Of a stretch of DNA of 64,000 nt, positions 25,865 to 34,686 are shown piece by piece. The stretch spans positions 434,001 to 498,000 of the forward strand of contig NZ_CP051884.1 in the NCBI RefSeq assembly GCF_012931845.1, written 5' to 3'. Made by a program: the position numbers and the translations under genes. The notes beneath the pieces are model-generated. The model worked only from the letters and a program-made list of their open reading frames with translations. It did not search any database and was not told the origin of the DNA. This DNA is from Cellulomonas taurus (GTDB lineage: Bacteria > Actinomycetota > Actinomycetes > Actinomycetales > Cellulomonadaceae). Each line of letters opens with the position of its first letter. Position 1 is the first letter of the stretch.

Positions 25865-26338
25865 TCAGGGGGCGACCAGTTCGGGTTCGGCGTGCGCGTC
25901 GATCGCGCCCACGGTGTCGGCCACCCGGTTGATCTGGCCGGCCGCCGCTTGGATCTGTTCGGGGGTCCAGTCGCCGAACACCTCGGCGAGCAGGGCGTCC
26001 ATCCGGACCCGGGTCTGTTCGGTGAAGGTGCGACCGGCGTCGCTGAGCCGGACGGTGCGGACCCGATGGTCGGCACCGGGTGCGCTCTGTCGGGTGCGCT
26101 CGGCGTAGCCCGCCTCGACCAGGGCGCTGGTCTGTCGGCTGGCGACCGACAGGTCCACCCGCAGGTGGGTGGCCACGTCGCCGATGGTCAGCTCACCGCG
26201 CTTGTCCAGCAGCCACAGCAACCCGAGCGCGGCGCGGGGGCAGTCGAGCTGCCGGGACAGCTTCTCCCCGATGTCCCGCTGGACACGGGTGAGGCGGCTG
26301 ATCGCGTCGATCAGTGCGCGGGAGTGCTCGGGGATCAC
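25865..26338 (-). CDS. MarR family repressor upstream of the MFS gene
   Basis: A 157-residue MarR protein: HTH KRGELTIGDVATHLRVDLSVASRQTSALVEAG and wing AERTRQSAPGADHRVRTVRLSDAG. GTG start. Two copies of the same inverted repeat lie directly upstream (26356-26370 and 26383-26397), the usual layout for a MarR protein that represses itself and the efflux pump behind it. No cysteine is present, so a thiol switch is unlikely; a phenolic or drug-like ligand is more likely. It is first of the three-gene cluster. Confidence 0.92.
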   Translation of the reverse strand: MIPEHSRALIDAISRLTRVQRDIGEKLSRQLDCPRAALGLLWLLDKRGELTIGDVATHLRVDLSVASRQTSALVEAGYAERTRQSAPGADHRVRTVRLSDAGRTFTEQTRVRMDALLAEVFGDWTPEQIQAAAGQINRVADTVGAIDAHAEPELVAP

Positions 26339-26355
26339 GGCTGCCTACTTTCTTG

Positions 26356-26370
26356 GTTGCAGCAGGCAAC
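26356..26370. promoter_or_regulatory. MarR-type operator, copy 1
   Basis: GTTGCagcagGCAAC: a 5-bp inverted repeat with a 5-nt spacer, 18 nt before the marR GTG. It sits in an AT-rich island unlike the surrounding DNA. Confidence 0.65.
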
Positions 26371-26382
26371 TTATTACGTGTG

Positions 26383-26397
26383 GTTGCAGAAGGCAAC
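26383..26397. promoter_or_regulatory. MarR-type operator, copy 2
   Basis: GTTGCagaagGCAAC: the same inverted repeat as copy 1, 27 bp away. The stretch between them (TAATAA on the minus strand) could be the -10, so repressor binding would cover the promoter. Confidence 0.65.
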
Positions 26398-26438
26398 TGA
26401 TATCGGCTGTGAGCTGTGCCGCACCCGGGGGCGGACGA

Positions 26439-28328
26439 TCAACGCCCCGCGGCGTAGCCCTGCATGCCGCGCGGGTTGGCACCGGCATGCAGCAGCCCAT
26501 CCCGGCGGACCCCGGCGGCGCTGACCCGGCCGAGTGCCCACGGCCCGGCGTCCCGCACCGCATGCCCCCGGTCGCGGAGCCCGGCCAGCACGTCGTCGCC
26601 GAGCCGACTCTCCGCCTCCACGCCGAGCCGCTCGCTGACCCGCGGGTGGAAGGACGACGGCACATGCGTCGAGTGCCACCCCGGTGCGTCGATCGCCGCC
26701 TGGAGGTCGGCGCCCCAGAGCAGGTGGTGCAGCAGGAACGGGACCGTCCACTGGTCCTGCTGGTCGCCGCCGGGGGTGCCGAAGGCGAAGCCGGTGCCGT
26801 CCGTGCGCAGGGCCAGTGCCGGGCTGAGGGTGGTGCGGGGTCGTCGGCCGGGGGCGAGGGACGCGGGCAGACCCGGCTCCAGCCAGAACATCTGCGCCCG
26901 GGTCGGGAGGCCGAAGCCCAGGCCGGGGACCACCGGCGACGACTGCAACCAGCCACCGGACGGCGTGGCTGACACCCGGTTGCCCCAGCGGTCGACCACG
27001 TCGACGTGGCAGGTGTCGCCCCGGGTCTCGCCGGTCGGTCGGGTCGGCAGCGTCGGGTCGGTGCCCTCGCCTGTCCCGGTCGTCTCGATGCGCATCGCGT
27101 CCGGGCCGGTGAGCTCCGTCGGCTCGGCCGGGCCGCGGGTCGGTTCGCCGCCACCCGCGCCCACCGCGGCACCCTCGTACCGCCCGGGCCACACCCCGTC
27201 GACCGCCTCGCCGAACACGCTCGCGAGCCGGGGTGCGCGGCCACCGGGACGACCGGGTCGCAGCCCGTCGGCCGCCGAGTCGCCGACCAGGGCCGCGCGC
27301 TCCGCGGCGTACCGGGGGTCGAGCAGGTCGGTCAGCGGGGTGTCGTCGTCGCCGTACCAGGCCTCCCGGTCGGCGAAGGCGAGCTTGGCCACCTCGATCG
27401 CGGTGTGCACCAGCTCCACCGACCCGGGCTCGGCCTCCGCGACGTTCAGCGTCTCCAGCATCTGGAGCTGCTGCAACAGCACCGGACCCTGACCCCAGGC
27501 TGCGGTCTTGTGCACCTGCACCCCGGCGAAGTCCACCGCGACGGTCGGCTCCTCGGTCGGGTGCCAGGCGGCCAGGTCGTCGGCGGTCAGCAGCCCGGTG
27601 TGGTCGTCGCCGGTGGAGTCCCGGACCGGAGTGCGCAGGAAGTCGTCCATCGCCTCGGCGACGAAGCCGGCGTAGAACGCCCGGTGTGCTGCCTCGATCT
27701 GGCTGAGGCGGTCGGGTCCGGCGGCCTCGGCCTCGGCCAGGACCCGACGGAAGGTGGCGGCGAGGTCGGGATTGCGGAACCGGGCACCGGGCTCGGGCAG
27801 CTCGCCGTGCGGCAGGTAGATCGACGCCGAGGTCGACCAGTGATCGGTGAAGAGATCGCGCACGGTGGCGATGGTGCGCACGGCGGCCGGGACCAGCGGG
27901 TACCCGTCCTGGGCGTAGCCGATCGCGGGGGAGAGGACATCGGCGAGCGGGAGGGTGCCGTAGCGGGCGAGCAGGTCGAGCCAGGCACCGAACGCCCCGG
28001 GCACGACAGCAGCCAGGTGGCCGGTGCCGGGGATCTCGCTCAGGCCGAGCTCACCGAAGGCACCGATGGTCGCCTCGGCCGGAGCGGTGCCCTGACCGCA
28101 GATGACGAAGGTGTGACCGTCGGCCGCCCGGTGCCCGACCAGCGGGGCGTCGCCGCCCGGTCCGTTCAGATGGGGTTCGACCACCTGCAACGTGAACCCG
28201 GCGGCGACGGCCGCGTCGAAGGCGTTGCCGCCCTGTTCCAGGATCCGCATGCCGACCGCGCTGGCGAGCCAGTGCGTGGAGCCGACCATGCCGAAGGAGC
28301 CGACGAGTTCCGGGCGGGTGGTGAACAT
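26439..28328 (-). CDS. ggt: gamma-glutamyltransferase family protein
   Basis: A 629-residue Ntn-hydrolase related to gamma-glutamyltransferases of the YwrD type. It has VGSTHWLASAVGMRILEQGGNAFDAAVA at the start, and the self-processing nucleophile is predicted to be T439 in RGDTCHVDVVD, followed by GGWLQSSPVVPGLGFGL and FGTPGGDQQDQW. There is no clear signal peptide, so the enzyme is probably cytoplasmic, unlike periplasmic Ggt. A Gly/Thr/Pro-rich insert (about 395-435) precedes the cleavage site. It follows an amino acid permease gene by 17 nt, and TACCGT 6 nt before the ATG suggests an independent leaderless promoter. Confidence 0.88.
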   Translation of the reverse strand: MFTTRPELVGSFGMVGSTHWLASAVGMRILEQGGNAFDAAVAAGFTLQVVEPHLNGPGGDAPLVGHRAADGHTFVICGQGTAPAEATIGAFGELGLSEIPGTGHLAAVVPGAFGAWLDLLARYGTLPLADVLSPAIGYAQDGYPLVPAAVRTIATVRDLFTDHWSTSASIYLPHGELPEPGARFRNPDLAATFRRVLAEAEAAGPDRLSQIEAAHRAFYAGFVAEAMDDFLRTPVRDSTGDDHTGLLTADDLAAWHPTEEPTVAVDFAGVQVHKTAAWGQGPVLLQQLQMLETLNVAEAEPGSVELVHTAIEVAKLAFADREAWYGDDDTPLTDLLDPRYAAERAALVGDSAADGLRPGRPGGRAPRLASVFGEAVDGVWPGRYEGAAVGAGGGEPTRGPAEPTELTGPDAMRIETTGTGEGTDPTLPTRPTGETRGDTCHVDVVDRWGNRVSATPSGGWLQSSPVVPGLGFGLPTRAQMFWLEPGLPASLAPGRRPRTTLSPALALRTDGTGFAFGTPGGDQQDQWTVPFLLHHLLWGADLQAAIDAPGWHSTHVPSSFHPRVSERLGVEAESRLGDDVLAGLRDRGHAVRDAGPWALGRVSAAGVRRDGLLHAGANPRGMQGYAAGR

Positions 28329-28334
28329 CGGCCC

Positions 28335-28340
28335 ACGGTA
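28335..28340 (-). promoter_or_regulatory. -10 element of the ggt-like gene, leaderless type
   Basis: On the minus strand TACCGT ends 6 nt before ATG 28328, in the 17-nt gap after the permease stop. Confidence 0.45.
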
Positions 28341-28345
28341 CGTGC

Positions 28346-29827
28346 TCAGTCGGTCGACGCCCGGTGCAGCCGCGAGTGCCGGTAGGAGTACCCGGCGTAG
28401 ACGGCGATGCCGATCGCCAGCCAGACGAGGAACCGCAGCCACGTGGTCACCGTCAGGTTGCTCATCAGCCACAGGCAGGCCACCCCGGCGATGATCGGCA
28501 GCACCGGCGACCACGGCACCCGGAACCCGCGCGGCAGGTCCGGGCGGGTGCGACGCAGGATCGGGATGCCGAAGCTGACCAGCACGAAGGCCGACAGCGT
28601 GCCGATGTTGATCATCTCCTCCAGCAGCTCGACCTTGGCCAGACCGGCGATCAGCGCGACCGCGATGCCGCAGATGATCTGCAGCCGGGCCGGGGTGTGG
28701 AACCGGGGCGAGGTGCGCGAGACGCCGCGCGGCAGCAGGCCGTCGCGGCTCATCGAGAACACGATCCGGGTCAGGCCGAGCAGCAGCACCATGATGACCG
28801 AGGTCAGGCCGACCAGGATGCCGACCGAGATGACCTTGCCCGCCCAGTCGGCACCGACCAGGACGAAGGCGGTGGTCAACGAGGGGTCACCGGATTCGGC
28901 GAGGGCGGTGTAGGGCACCATCCCGGTCACCACGATGGTCACCAGGATGTAGAGCACCGTGACGATCGCCAGACCGCCGAGGATGCCACGGGGCAGTGCC
29001 TTCTGCGGGTTCTTGGTCTCCTCGGCGGTGGTGGCCACCACGTCGAAGCCGATGAAGGCGAAGAACACCAGCGCCGCACCAGAGAGGATGCCGACGATGC
29101 CGTAGGTCGTCGGTTCCAGACCGGACAGGAAGGCGAACAGCGACTGGTGCAGGCCGGAGTCGGAGTCGGCGGGCTGCGCGGGCGGGATGAACGGGCTGTA
29201 GTTCTCCGCCTTGACGTAGAAGAACCCGGCGACGATCACGAACAGCGTGATGCCGACCTTCAGGATGGTGAAGATGCTGTTCACCCGGGTGCTGAGCTTG
29301 GTGCCCACCGCGAGCAGGGTGGTGAACACCCCGACCACCAGCACCGGACCCCACTCGACGTCCACCGGGCCGAGGTGCAGCGTGGTCGGCACGTCCAGGC
29401 CGAACAGCCCGAAGGCGTCGGAGAGGTAGACGCCCCAGAACTTCGCGATCACCGCCGCCGCCAGCAGCATCTCCAGGATCAGGTCCCAGCCGATGATCCA
29501 GGCCACGAACTCGCCCATCGTGGCGTAACTGAAGGTGTACGCCGATCCGGCGACCGGCAGGGTGGACGCGAACTCGGCGTAACACATGATCGCTAGCGCA
29601 CACACGACGGAGGCGATGATGAAGGACAGGATCACGCCCGGTCCGGCGTAGTTCGCCGCCGCGGTCGCCCCGACCGAGAAGATGCCGGCGCCCACGGCCA
29701 CGGCGACGCCGAGCACCGCGAGGTCCCAGGCGGTGAGGTCGCGGCGCAGTGAGCGCTCCGGATCCTCGGCGGTGGTCAGCGAGTCCTCGACGGACTTACG
29801 ACGCAGGATGCTGCGGTTGATGCCCAC
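28346..29827 (-). CDS. APC superfamily amino acid permease
   Basis: A 493-residue transporter with about 12-13 membrane helices. The first helix carries the APC signature VAVGAGIFSVGATAAANYAGPG, followed by AIMCYAEFASTLPVAGSAYTFSYATMGEFVAWIIGWDL, and helix 6 has FFAFIGFDVVATTAEETKNPQKALP. The pattern is closest to cationic amino acid transporters (YfnA/CAT-like). GTG start with GGGGAG before it. The ggt-like gene follows on the same strand, suggesting uptake and turnover of an amino acid or gamma-glutamyl compound; the substrate is not proven. Confidence 0.92.
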   Translation of the reverse strand: MGINRSILRRKSVEDSLTTAEDPERSLRRDLTAWDLAVLGVAVAVGAGIFSVGATAAANYAGPGVILSFIIASVVCALAIMCYAEFASTLPVAGSAYTFSYATMGEFVAWIIGWDLILEMLLAAAVIAKFWGVYLSDAFGLFGLDVPTTLHLGPVDVEWGPVLVVGVFTTLLAVGTKLSTRVNSIFTILKVGITLFVIVAGFFYVKAENYSPFIPPAQPADSDSGLHQSLFAFLSGLEPTTYGIVGILSGAALVFFAFIGFDVVATTAEETKNPQKALPRGILGGLAIVTVLYILVTIVVTGMVPYTALAESGDPSLTTAFVLVGADWAGKVISVGILVGLTSVIMVLLLGLTRIVFSMSRDGLLPRGVSRTSPRFHTPARLQIICGIAVALIAGLAKVELLEEMINIGTLSAFVLVSFGIPILRRTRPDLPRGFRVPWSPVLPIIAGVACLWLMSNLTVTTWLRFLVWLAIGIAVYAGYSYRHSRLHRASTD

Positions 29828-29912
29828 GGCTGGCTCCCCTGGGGTCGGCGACGGCGATGAAGCATTCCGTGTGTCACAGGTCCCCGCATCCCGGGTCCGC
29901 CATGTGGTCCGG

Positions 29913-30374
29913 TCAGACGCCGCCGGGGAAGTCGAGCTGCCGCCACGCCTCGTAGAGCGCGATCGACGCCGAGTTGGTCAGGTTCAGTGACCGGCGGCCG
30001 GGCAGCATCGGGATCCGCAGCAGGCCGGAGACGCGGGGGTGGTCCAGCACCTCCTGCGGCAGCCCGGTGGGTTCGGGCCCGAACAGCAGGGCGTCACCGT
30101 CCTGGTACTCGACCCCGGTGTAGCCCTGGTCGGTGTGGGTGGTGAAGGCGAACACCCGGCCGGGCAGCGCGGACATCGCGTGCTCCAGGTCGGGGTGCAC
30201 CACGGTGTTCGCGAGGTCGTGGTAGTCCAACCCCGCCCGCTTGAGCCGTGGCTCGTCCATCACGAAGCCCAGCGGTTCGACCAGGTGCAGGGTCGCCCCG
30301 GTGGCGGCGGCCAAGCGGATCGCGTTGCCGGTGTTGCCGGGGATGCGGGGCTCGAAGAAGACGACGTGCAGCAC
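29913..30374 (-). CDS. trmL: tRNA (cytidine(34)-2'-O)-methyltransferase (TrmL)
   Basis: A 153-residue SPOUT methyltransferase modifying the wobble base of tRNA-Leu. The family pattern is complete: MLHVVFFEPRIPGNTGNAIRLAAATGATLHLVEPLGF, LLFGPEPTGLP (SAM site) and the trefoil-knot end RIPMLPGRRSLNLTNSASIALYEAWRQ. GTG start with GAGGAT 6 nt upstream, hence probably leaderless. Divergent from the aldo/keto reductase gene. Confidence 0.95.
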   Translation of the reverse strand: MLHVVFFEPRIPGNTGNAIRLAAATGATLHLVEPLGFVMDEPRLKRAGLDYHDLANTVVHPDLEHAMSALPGRVFAFTTHTDQGYTGVEYQDGDALLFGPEPTGLPQEVLDHPRVSGLLRIPMLPGRRSLNLTNSASIALYEAWRQLDFPGGV

Positions 30375-30380
30375 GCCGTG

Positions 30381-30386
30381 ATCCTC
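30381..30386 (-). promoter_or_regulatory. possible leaderless -10 of trmL
   Basis: On the minus strand GAGGAT ends 6 nt before GTG 30374; no SD. Confidence 0.35.
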
Positions 30387-30436
30387 TCACCTGACATGAT
30401 CGGGGGTGCCAGCCACCCAGCGTCGAAAGGCCAGCC

Positions 30437-31474
30437 ATGCCCGTCCTGCCTCCCTACCGCGCAGCGGACGACCGCTACGAGTCGATGCCCTACCGCCGCG
30501 CCGGTCGCTCGGGGCTGGACCTGCCCGCCCTGTCGCTCGGGCTGTGGCACAACTTCGGTGACGTGAACCCGATGGAGACCCAGCGGGCAGTGCTGCGCCG
30601 GGCCTTCGACCTGGGCATCACCCACTTCGACCTGGCGAACAACTACGGCCCGCCCTACGGCTCGGCGGAGACGAACTTCGGTCGGCACCTGGCGCAGGAC
30701 CTGGCGCCGTACCGGGACGAGCTGGTGATCTCCTCCAAGGCCGGGTACGACATGTGGCCCGGGCCCTACGGCGACGGCGGGTCGCGCAAGTACCTGCTGG
30801 CGAGCCTCGACCAGTCGCTGGCCCGCACCGGGCTGGACTACGTGGACATCTTCTACTCGCACCGGCCGGACCCGAGTGTCCCGCTGGAGGAGACGATGGG
30901 GGCGCTGCACACCGCTGTGACCAGCGGCAAGGCGCTGTACGCCGGCATCTCCAACTACAGCCCGTCGGCGACCCGGGAAGCAGCGCGCATCCTGGCCGAG
31001 CTGGGCACGCCGCTGCTGATCCACCAGCCGTCGTACTCGATGTTCAACCGGCACGTGGAGCAGGTCGCCGAGGGACAGACCGAGGCGCTGCTGGACACCG
31101 TCGGTGACCTGGGGGTGGGGATGATCGTGTTCTCCCCGCTCGCGCAGGGCCTGCTGACCGGCCGCTACCTGTCCGGGGACGTGCCCGCCGACTCCCGCGC
31201 CGCGCAGGGCAAGTTCCTCACCGCCGAGGCGATCAGCGATACCTACCTGGAGCGCGCCCGCGGTCTGAACGCGATCGCCGAGGGCCGCGGTCAGACCCTG
31301 GCCCAGTTGGCGCTGTCCTGGGTGCTGCGGGACGCCCGGGTGACCTCCGCGATCATCGGCGCCTCCTCGGTGGCCCAGTTGGAGGACAACGTGCGGGCGC
31401 TGAGCGCCGAACCGCTGACCGACGACGAGATCGCCGCGATCGAGCCGCTGGCGGTGGACGGCACCGGGCGCTGA
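30437..31474 (+). CDS. aldo/keto reductase, YghZ/Gpr-like
   Basis: A 345-residue NADPH-dependent reductase close to L-glyceraldehyde 3-phosphate reductase (YghZ): YESMPYRRAGRSGLDLPALSLGLWHNFG, ITHFDLANNYGPPYGSAETNFG. The catalytic tetrad is visible as Asp and Tyr in that segment, Lys in ISSKAGYDMWPGPYG and His in FYSHRPDPSVPLEETM. The C-terminal IIGASSVAQLEDNVRAL binds the cofactor. ATG 30437 has GAAAGG upstream. The next gene begins 2 nt after its stop. Confidence 0.93.
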   Translation: MPVLPPYRAADDRYESMPYRRAGRSGLDLPALSLGLWHNFGDVNPMETQRAVLRRAFDLGITHFDLANNYGPPYGSAETNFGRHLAQDLAPYRDELVISSKAGYDMWPGPYGDGGSRKYLLASLDQSLARTGLDYVDIFYSHRPDPSVPLEETMGALHTAVTSGKALYAGISNYSPSATREAARILAELGTPLLIHQPSYSMFNRHVEQVAEGQTEALLDTVGDLGVGMIVFSPLAQGLLTGRYLSGDVPADSRAAQGKFLTAEAISDTYLERARGLNAIAEGRGQTLAQLALSWVLRDARVTSAIIGASSVAQLEDNVRALSAEPLTDDEIAAIEPLAVDGTGR

Positions 31475-31476
31475 CG

Positions 31477-32220
31477 ATGACCGGTCCGCTGCCCCTGGTC
31501 CTGCTGCACGGCCTGACCGACTCCGCCGCGTGCTGGCCGAGTGTAGTCGCGGAGTTCGGCGGCACCCGCGACGTGATCGCGCTGAACGCGCGGGGGCACG
31601 GCGGCCGGCCGCTGCCGGACGAACTGTTCACGATCGGCGCGCTCGCCCGGGACGCCGCCGACGCCCTGCGGGACGTGGGTCCGGCGATCGTGCTCGGGCA
31701 CTCGATGGGCGCCGCCACCGCCGGGGCACTGGCCCTGCACGCCCCGGACGTGGTCGCCGCGCTGATCCTGGAGGACCCGGCCTGGACGGGCGGGAACGAC
31801 GACGGGGGAGCGCCGCCGTGGTTGGCGGAGGTGGTGGGGCGTTTCTCCGGCCGATCCGTCGAGGAGCTGATGGCGCTCGCCGACCGGGAGTGCGTCGGAT
31901 GGTCCGACGTGGAGAAGCGCGGGTGGGTGGCGGCCAAGCAGGGGCTCGATCCCCGGATCGCCGAGGTGGAGCACCGGTGGCGAGAGCGGGACTGGGCGGC
32001 GGCGATGGCCGAGGTCCGGGTGCCGGTCACCCTGGTCACCGGTGACGTGGACCGTGGGGCGATCGTGACCGCCGCGCGGGTGGCCGGGGTGCGCGCGGCA
32101 CTGGGGGAGCGGTTGACCCACGTGCCGGTGGCCGGGGTGGGGCACAACATCCGGCGGGAGGCGCCGGGGGAGTTCCTGGCGGCGGTCCGAGCGGCGATCG
32201 GTCGGGCCGACCGGGGCTGA
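31477..32220 (+). CDS. alpha/beta hydrolase
   Basis: A 247-residue alpha/beta-hydrolase-fold enzyme. LVLLHGLTDSAACW forms the oxyanion region, LGHSMGAATAGALA is the nucleophile elbow, VTGDVDRGAI carries the acid and GVGHNIRRE the catalytic His. The substrate is unknown. It starts 2 nt after the aldo/keto reductase gene, so the two are co-translated. Its last codons form the first unit of a 19-bp tandem array. Confidence 0.9.
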   Translation: MTGPLPLVLLHGLTDSAACWPSVVAEFGGTRDVIALNARGHGGRPLPDELFTIGALARDAADALRDVGPAIVLGHSMGAATAGALALHAPDVVAALILEDPAWTGGNDDGGAPPWLAEVVGRFSGRSVEELMALADRECVGWSDVEKRGWVAAKQGLDPRIAEVEHRWRERDWAAAMAEVRVPVTLVTGDVDRGAIVTAARVAGVRAALGERLTHVPVAGVGHNIRREAPGEFLAAVRAAIGRADRG

Positions 32221-32278
32221 CCGAGCTGACCGGGGCTGGCCGAGCTGACCGGGGCTGACCGAGCTGACCGAGGCTCAT
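32209..32278 (+). repeat. 19-bp tandem repeat over the hydrolase stop codon
   Basis: About 3.7 copies of gaccggggctgaccgagct begin in the last codons of the hydrolase gene and continue into the space before convergent recQ. Each full unit holds TGA, except for a TGG variant in the second; since 19 is not a multiple of three the stop changes frame from copy to copy. Confidence 0.9.
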
Positions 32279-32320
32279 CTAGGCGACCGGACCGGCCGGG
32301 TCGACCCGCTCAGGTCCCCG

Positions 32321-34291
32321 TCACGCGTCGTGCTCGGGCTCCCGCCCGGCGACCACCGCCAGCACCCCCTCGCCGTACTTCTCCAGTTTGCTCGCCCCGA
32401 CTCCGCTGATCGTGCCCAGCGTCCCGGTGTCCTCCGGTCGGGCGGCGGCGATGGCCCGCAGGGTGGCGTCGTGGAACACCACGTACGCGGGCAGCCCGTT
32501 CGCCTTCGCCGTGCGCGCACGCCAGGCCCGCAGCCGCTCGAACAGTTCGGTGTCGGCGTCGTCCAGCGGGGTCGTCTCGGCGGCCGCGCGACGGGACCGG
32601 GTGGCGGTGGACCGGGCCACCCGGGTCTCGGTGCGCAGCGGCACCGGGCGCTCGCCGCGCAGCACCACGGCGCTCAGCTCGGTGAGCCGCAGGGTCCCGT
32701 AGCCGTCGGTGTCCACGCCGAGGATGCCCCGGGCGAGCAGCTGGCGGACCACCCCGCGCCACTCGGCGTCGGACAGGTCGGTGCCCAGGCCGAAGGTGCT
32801 CAGGCCGGCGAGCCCGAGCTGGTCGATCCGCGGGGTGTGCTTGCCGCGCAGGATGTCCACCAGGTGCCCGGCGCCGTAGTGCCGACCGTGCTCGCGCTCC
32901 AACCGCACCACGGTGGACAGCAGCTTCTGCGCCGGGACCGTGCCGTCCCAGGTGCTCGGCGGTGCCAGACAGGTGTCGCAGTTGCCGCACGGCTCGGACT
33001 GCTGACCGAAGTAGCCGAGCAGCTGCTGGCGACGACAGGTGACCGTCTCGCACAGCGCCAGCATCGCGTCCAGGTGCTGGCCCAACCGGCGCCGGTGCTG
33101 GTCGTCGCCCTCCGAGCTGTCGATCATCTTGCGCTGCTGCACCACGTCGCCCAGGCCGTAGGCCAGCCACGCGGTCGACGGCAGTCCGTCGCGTCCGGCG
33201 CGCCCGGTCTCTTGGTAGTAGCCCTCCACCGATTTCGGCAGGTCGAGGTGCGCGACGAACCGGACGTCCGGCTTGTCGATGCCCATCCCGAAGGCGATGG
33301 TCGCCACCATCACCAGGCCGTCCTCGCGCAGGAACCGGCTCTGGTTGCGGGCGCGCACCGCCCGGTCGAGGCCGGCGTGGTACGGCAAGGCCGGGATGCC
33401 CTGGGCGGACAGGAACTCGGCGGTCTGTTCCACCGAGGCCCGGGACAGGCAGTAGACGATCCCGGAGTCACCGGCGTGCTCCGTGCGCAGCAGGTCGAGC
33501 AGCTGGGCGCGGGGGTTGTCCTTGGGCACGATGCGGTACTGGATGTTCGGCCGGTCGAAGCTGGACACGAAGTGCCGCGCTCCCTGGGCCGCGGTGAGTT
33601 CCAGCCGCTCGGCGATCTCCGCGCGGGTGGCGGCGGTCGCGGTGGCGGTCAGGGCGATCCGGGGCACCTCCGGCCAGCGGTCGTGCAGCACCGACAGCCC
33701 GAGGTAGTCGGGTCGGAAGTCGTGCCCCCACTGGGACACGCAGTGCGCCTCGTCGATGGCGAAGACGCTGATCGATGCCCGGCCGAGCAGGTCCAGGGTC
33801 TCCGGCACCCGGAGTCGTTCCGGTGCCAGGTAGAGCAGGTCGAGCTCACCGCCGAGCAGTGCCTGTTCCACGGCGCGGCGCTGGGCGAAGTCCTGGGTCG
33901 AGTTGAGGAAGCCCGCCCGCACCCCGACCGCCGACAACGCATCCACCTGGTCCTGCATCAGCGCGATCAGCGGCGAGACGACCACCCCGGTGCCCGGTCG
34001 GACCAGCGCGGGGACCTGGTAGCACAGCGACTTGCCGCCACCGGTGGGCATCAGGACCAGGGCGTCCCCGCCGGCGATCACCGTGTCGACGATCGCCGCC
34101 TGCTCACCCCGGAAGTCGTCGTAGCCCCAGACCTCGCGCAGCACCGCCAACGGCGACTGCCCGGTGTGCGAACCGGCGGCCGGTCCCGTGGGCGCGGCGG
34201 TGGCGGCGCGGGGTGCGATGTCCGGGACGCCGTCGTACTCGGGGTCGTACGGCGGTTCCTCGGGGAGCGGCCAGTCGTCGGGGGATGACAC
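32321..34291 (-). CDS. recQ: ATP-dependent DNA helicase RecQ
   Basis: A 656-residue 3'-5' helicase for recombinational repair. Motifs: [29 protein letters not shown] (Walker A, GGGKS 84-88), DEAH (180-183), [19 protein letters not shown]; then the RQC zinc site ([19 protein letters not shown]), the RQC winged helix (about 440-520), and a C-terminal HRDC domain (about 560-645: [33 protein letters not shown]). A 45-residue acidic/Pro-Ala N-terminal extension is extra compared with E. coli RecQ. GTG start with TAGGCT 6 nt upstream. Confidence 0.96.
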   Translation of the reverse strand: MSSPDDWPLPEEPPYDPEYDGVPDIAPRAATAAPTGPAAGSHTGQSPLAVLREVWGYDDFRGEQAAIVDTVIAGGDALVLMPTGGGKSLCYQVPALVRPGTGVVVSPLIALMQDQVDALSAVGVRAGFLNSTQDFAQRRAVEQALLGGELDLLYLAPERLRVPETLDLLGRASISVFAIDEAHCVSQWGHDFRPDYLGLSVLHDRWPEVPRIALTATATAATRAEIAERLELTAAQGARHFVSSFDRPNIQYRIVPKDNPRAQLLDLLRTEHAGDSGIVYCLSRASVEQTAEFLSAQGIPALPYHAGLDRAVRARNQSRFLREDGLVMVATIAFGMGIDKPDVRFVAHLDLPKSVEGYYQETGRAGRDGLPSTAWLAYGLGDVVQQRKMIDSSEGDDQHRRRLGQHLDAMLALCETVTCRRQQLLGYFGQQSEPCGNCDTCLAPPSTWDGTVPAQKLLSTVVRLEREHGRHYGAGHLVDILRGKHTPRIDQLGLAGLSTFGLGTDLSDAEWRGVVRQLLARGILGVDTDGYGTLRLTELSAVVLRGERPVPLRTETRVARSTATRSRRAAAETTPLDDADTELFERLRAWRARTAKANGLPAYVVFHDATLRAIAAARPEDTGTLGTISGVGASKLEKYGEGVLAVVAGREPEHDA

Positions 34292-34297
34292 CCGACC

Positions 34298-34303
34298 AGC
34301 CTA
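34298..34303 (-). promoter_or_regulatory. -10 element of recQ, leaderless type
   Basis: On the minus strand TAGGCT ends 6 nt before GTG 34291; no SD. Confidence 0.5.
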
Positions 34304-34385
34304 GGCCGGTCACTCCCGGGGGTGCTCCGGTCGTCCCCAGAATGTGACGCTCGACCCGGGTGTGGAGAGTCGCGCCGTCGAGGGC

Positions 34386-34391
34386 TACCCT
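34386..34391 (+). promoter_or_regulatory. candidate -10 of the mgtE leader transcript
   Basis: TACCCT lies within the short palindrome TCGAGGGCTACCCTCGA (34378-34394). By the spacing seen at the leaderless genes, transcription would start near 34398 and give a leader of about 337 nt. Confidence 0.3.
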
Positions 34392-34441
34392 CGATCCCGG
34401 ACCGGTCGGTCCGCCACGGCACGACGCGAGGAGGTGGCGCG

Positions 34442-34504
34442 ATGAGTGACTCCGCAAGTAGTCCGCATCCGTCGACGCCCGTCGTGCCCTGCGCGCTGAG
34501 CTGA
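34442..34504 (+). CDS. 20-residue upstream ORF in the mgtE leader
   Basis: ATG at 34442 with a strong GAGGAGGTGGCGCG ahead; it encodes MSDSASSPHPSTPVVPCALS and ends at TGA 34504. Four prolines lie in the second half, as in the Pro/acidic leader peptides that couple translation to Mg2+ in mgtA/mgtC systems. It is far from the mgtE start (230 nt) and in front of the hairpins, so ribosome stalling here could change which one forms. It is judged likely translated from the SD alone. Confidence 0.5.
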   Translation: MSDSASSPHPSTPVVPCALS

Positions 34505-34643
34505 CCCCGGGTGCCGCGCACTGCGGTGACAGTGCAGCCCGCGTCGAGCCCACAGCCTCGGATCGTCGAGCGTCGTCGGAGAGCTCCGGCACCCATCGGG
34601 TGCGCCCCGCCCACCGCTCTGCCGGTCCCCTGATCACCCCTGT

Positions 34644-34686
34644 ACCCGGGCCACGCCTGCGTCGACGTCGACGGCGTTGCCCGGGT
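34644..34686 (+). terminator. large stem-loop before mgtE, possible attenuator
   Basis: ACCCGGGC pairs with GCCCGGGT and, after one mismatch, ACGCC with GGCGT, leaving a 15-nt loop that is itself self-complementary (gtcgacgtcgac). It ends 48 nt before the mgtE ATG and has no T-tract. Confidence 0.5.

Noticed and set aside
23671..28328. Genomic island covering the MarR-MFS-MarR and ggt genes
   Set aside because: Apart from the short AT-rich operator region, base composition and codon use match the neighbours, and no integrase, tRNA junction or direct repeats are seen.
32209..32278. CRISPR-like array
   Set aside because: Units are directly adjacent with no unique spacers and no cas genes in the window; a plain tandem repeat. 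The same holds for the arrays at 44374, 52046 and 53382.
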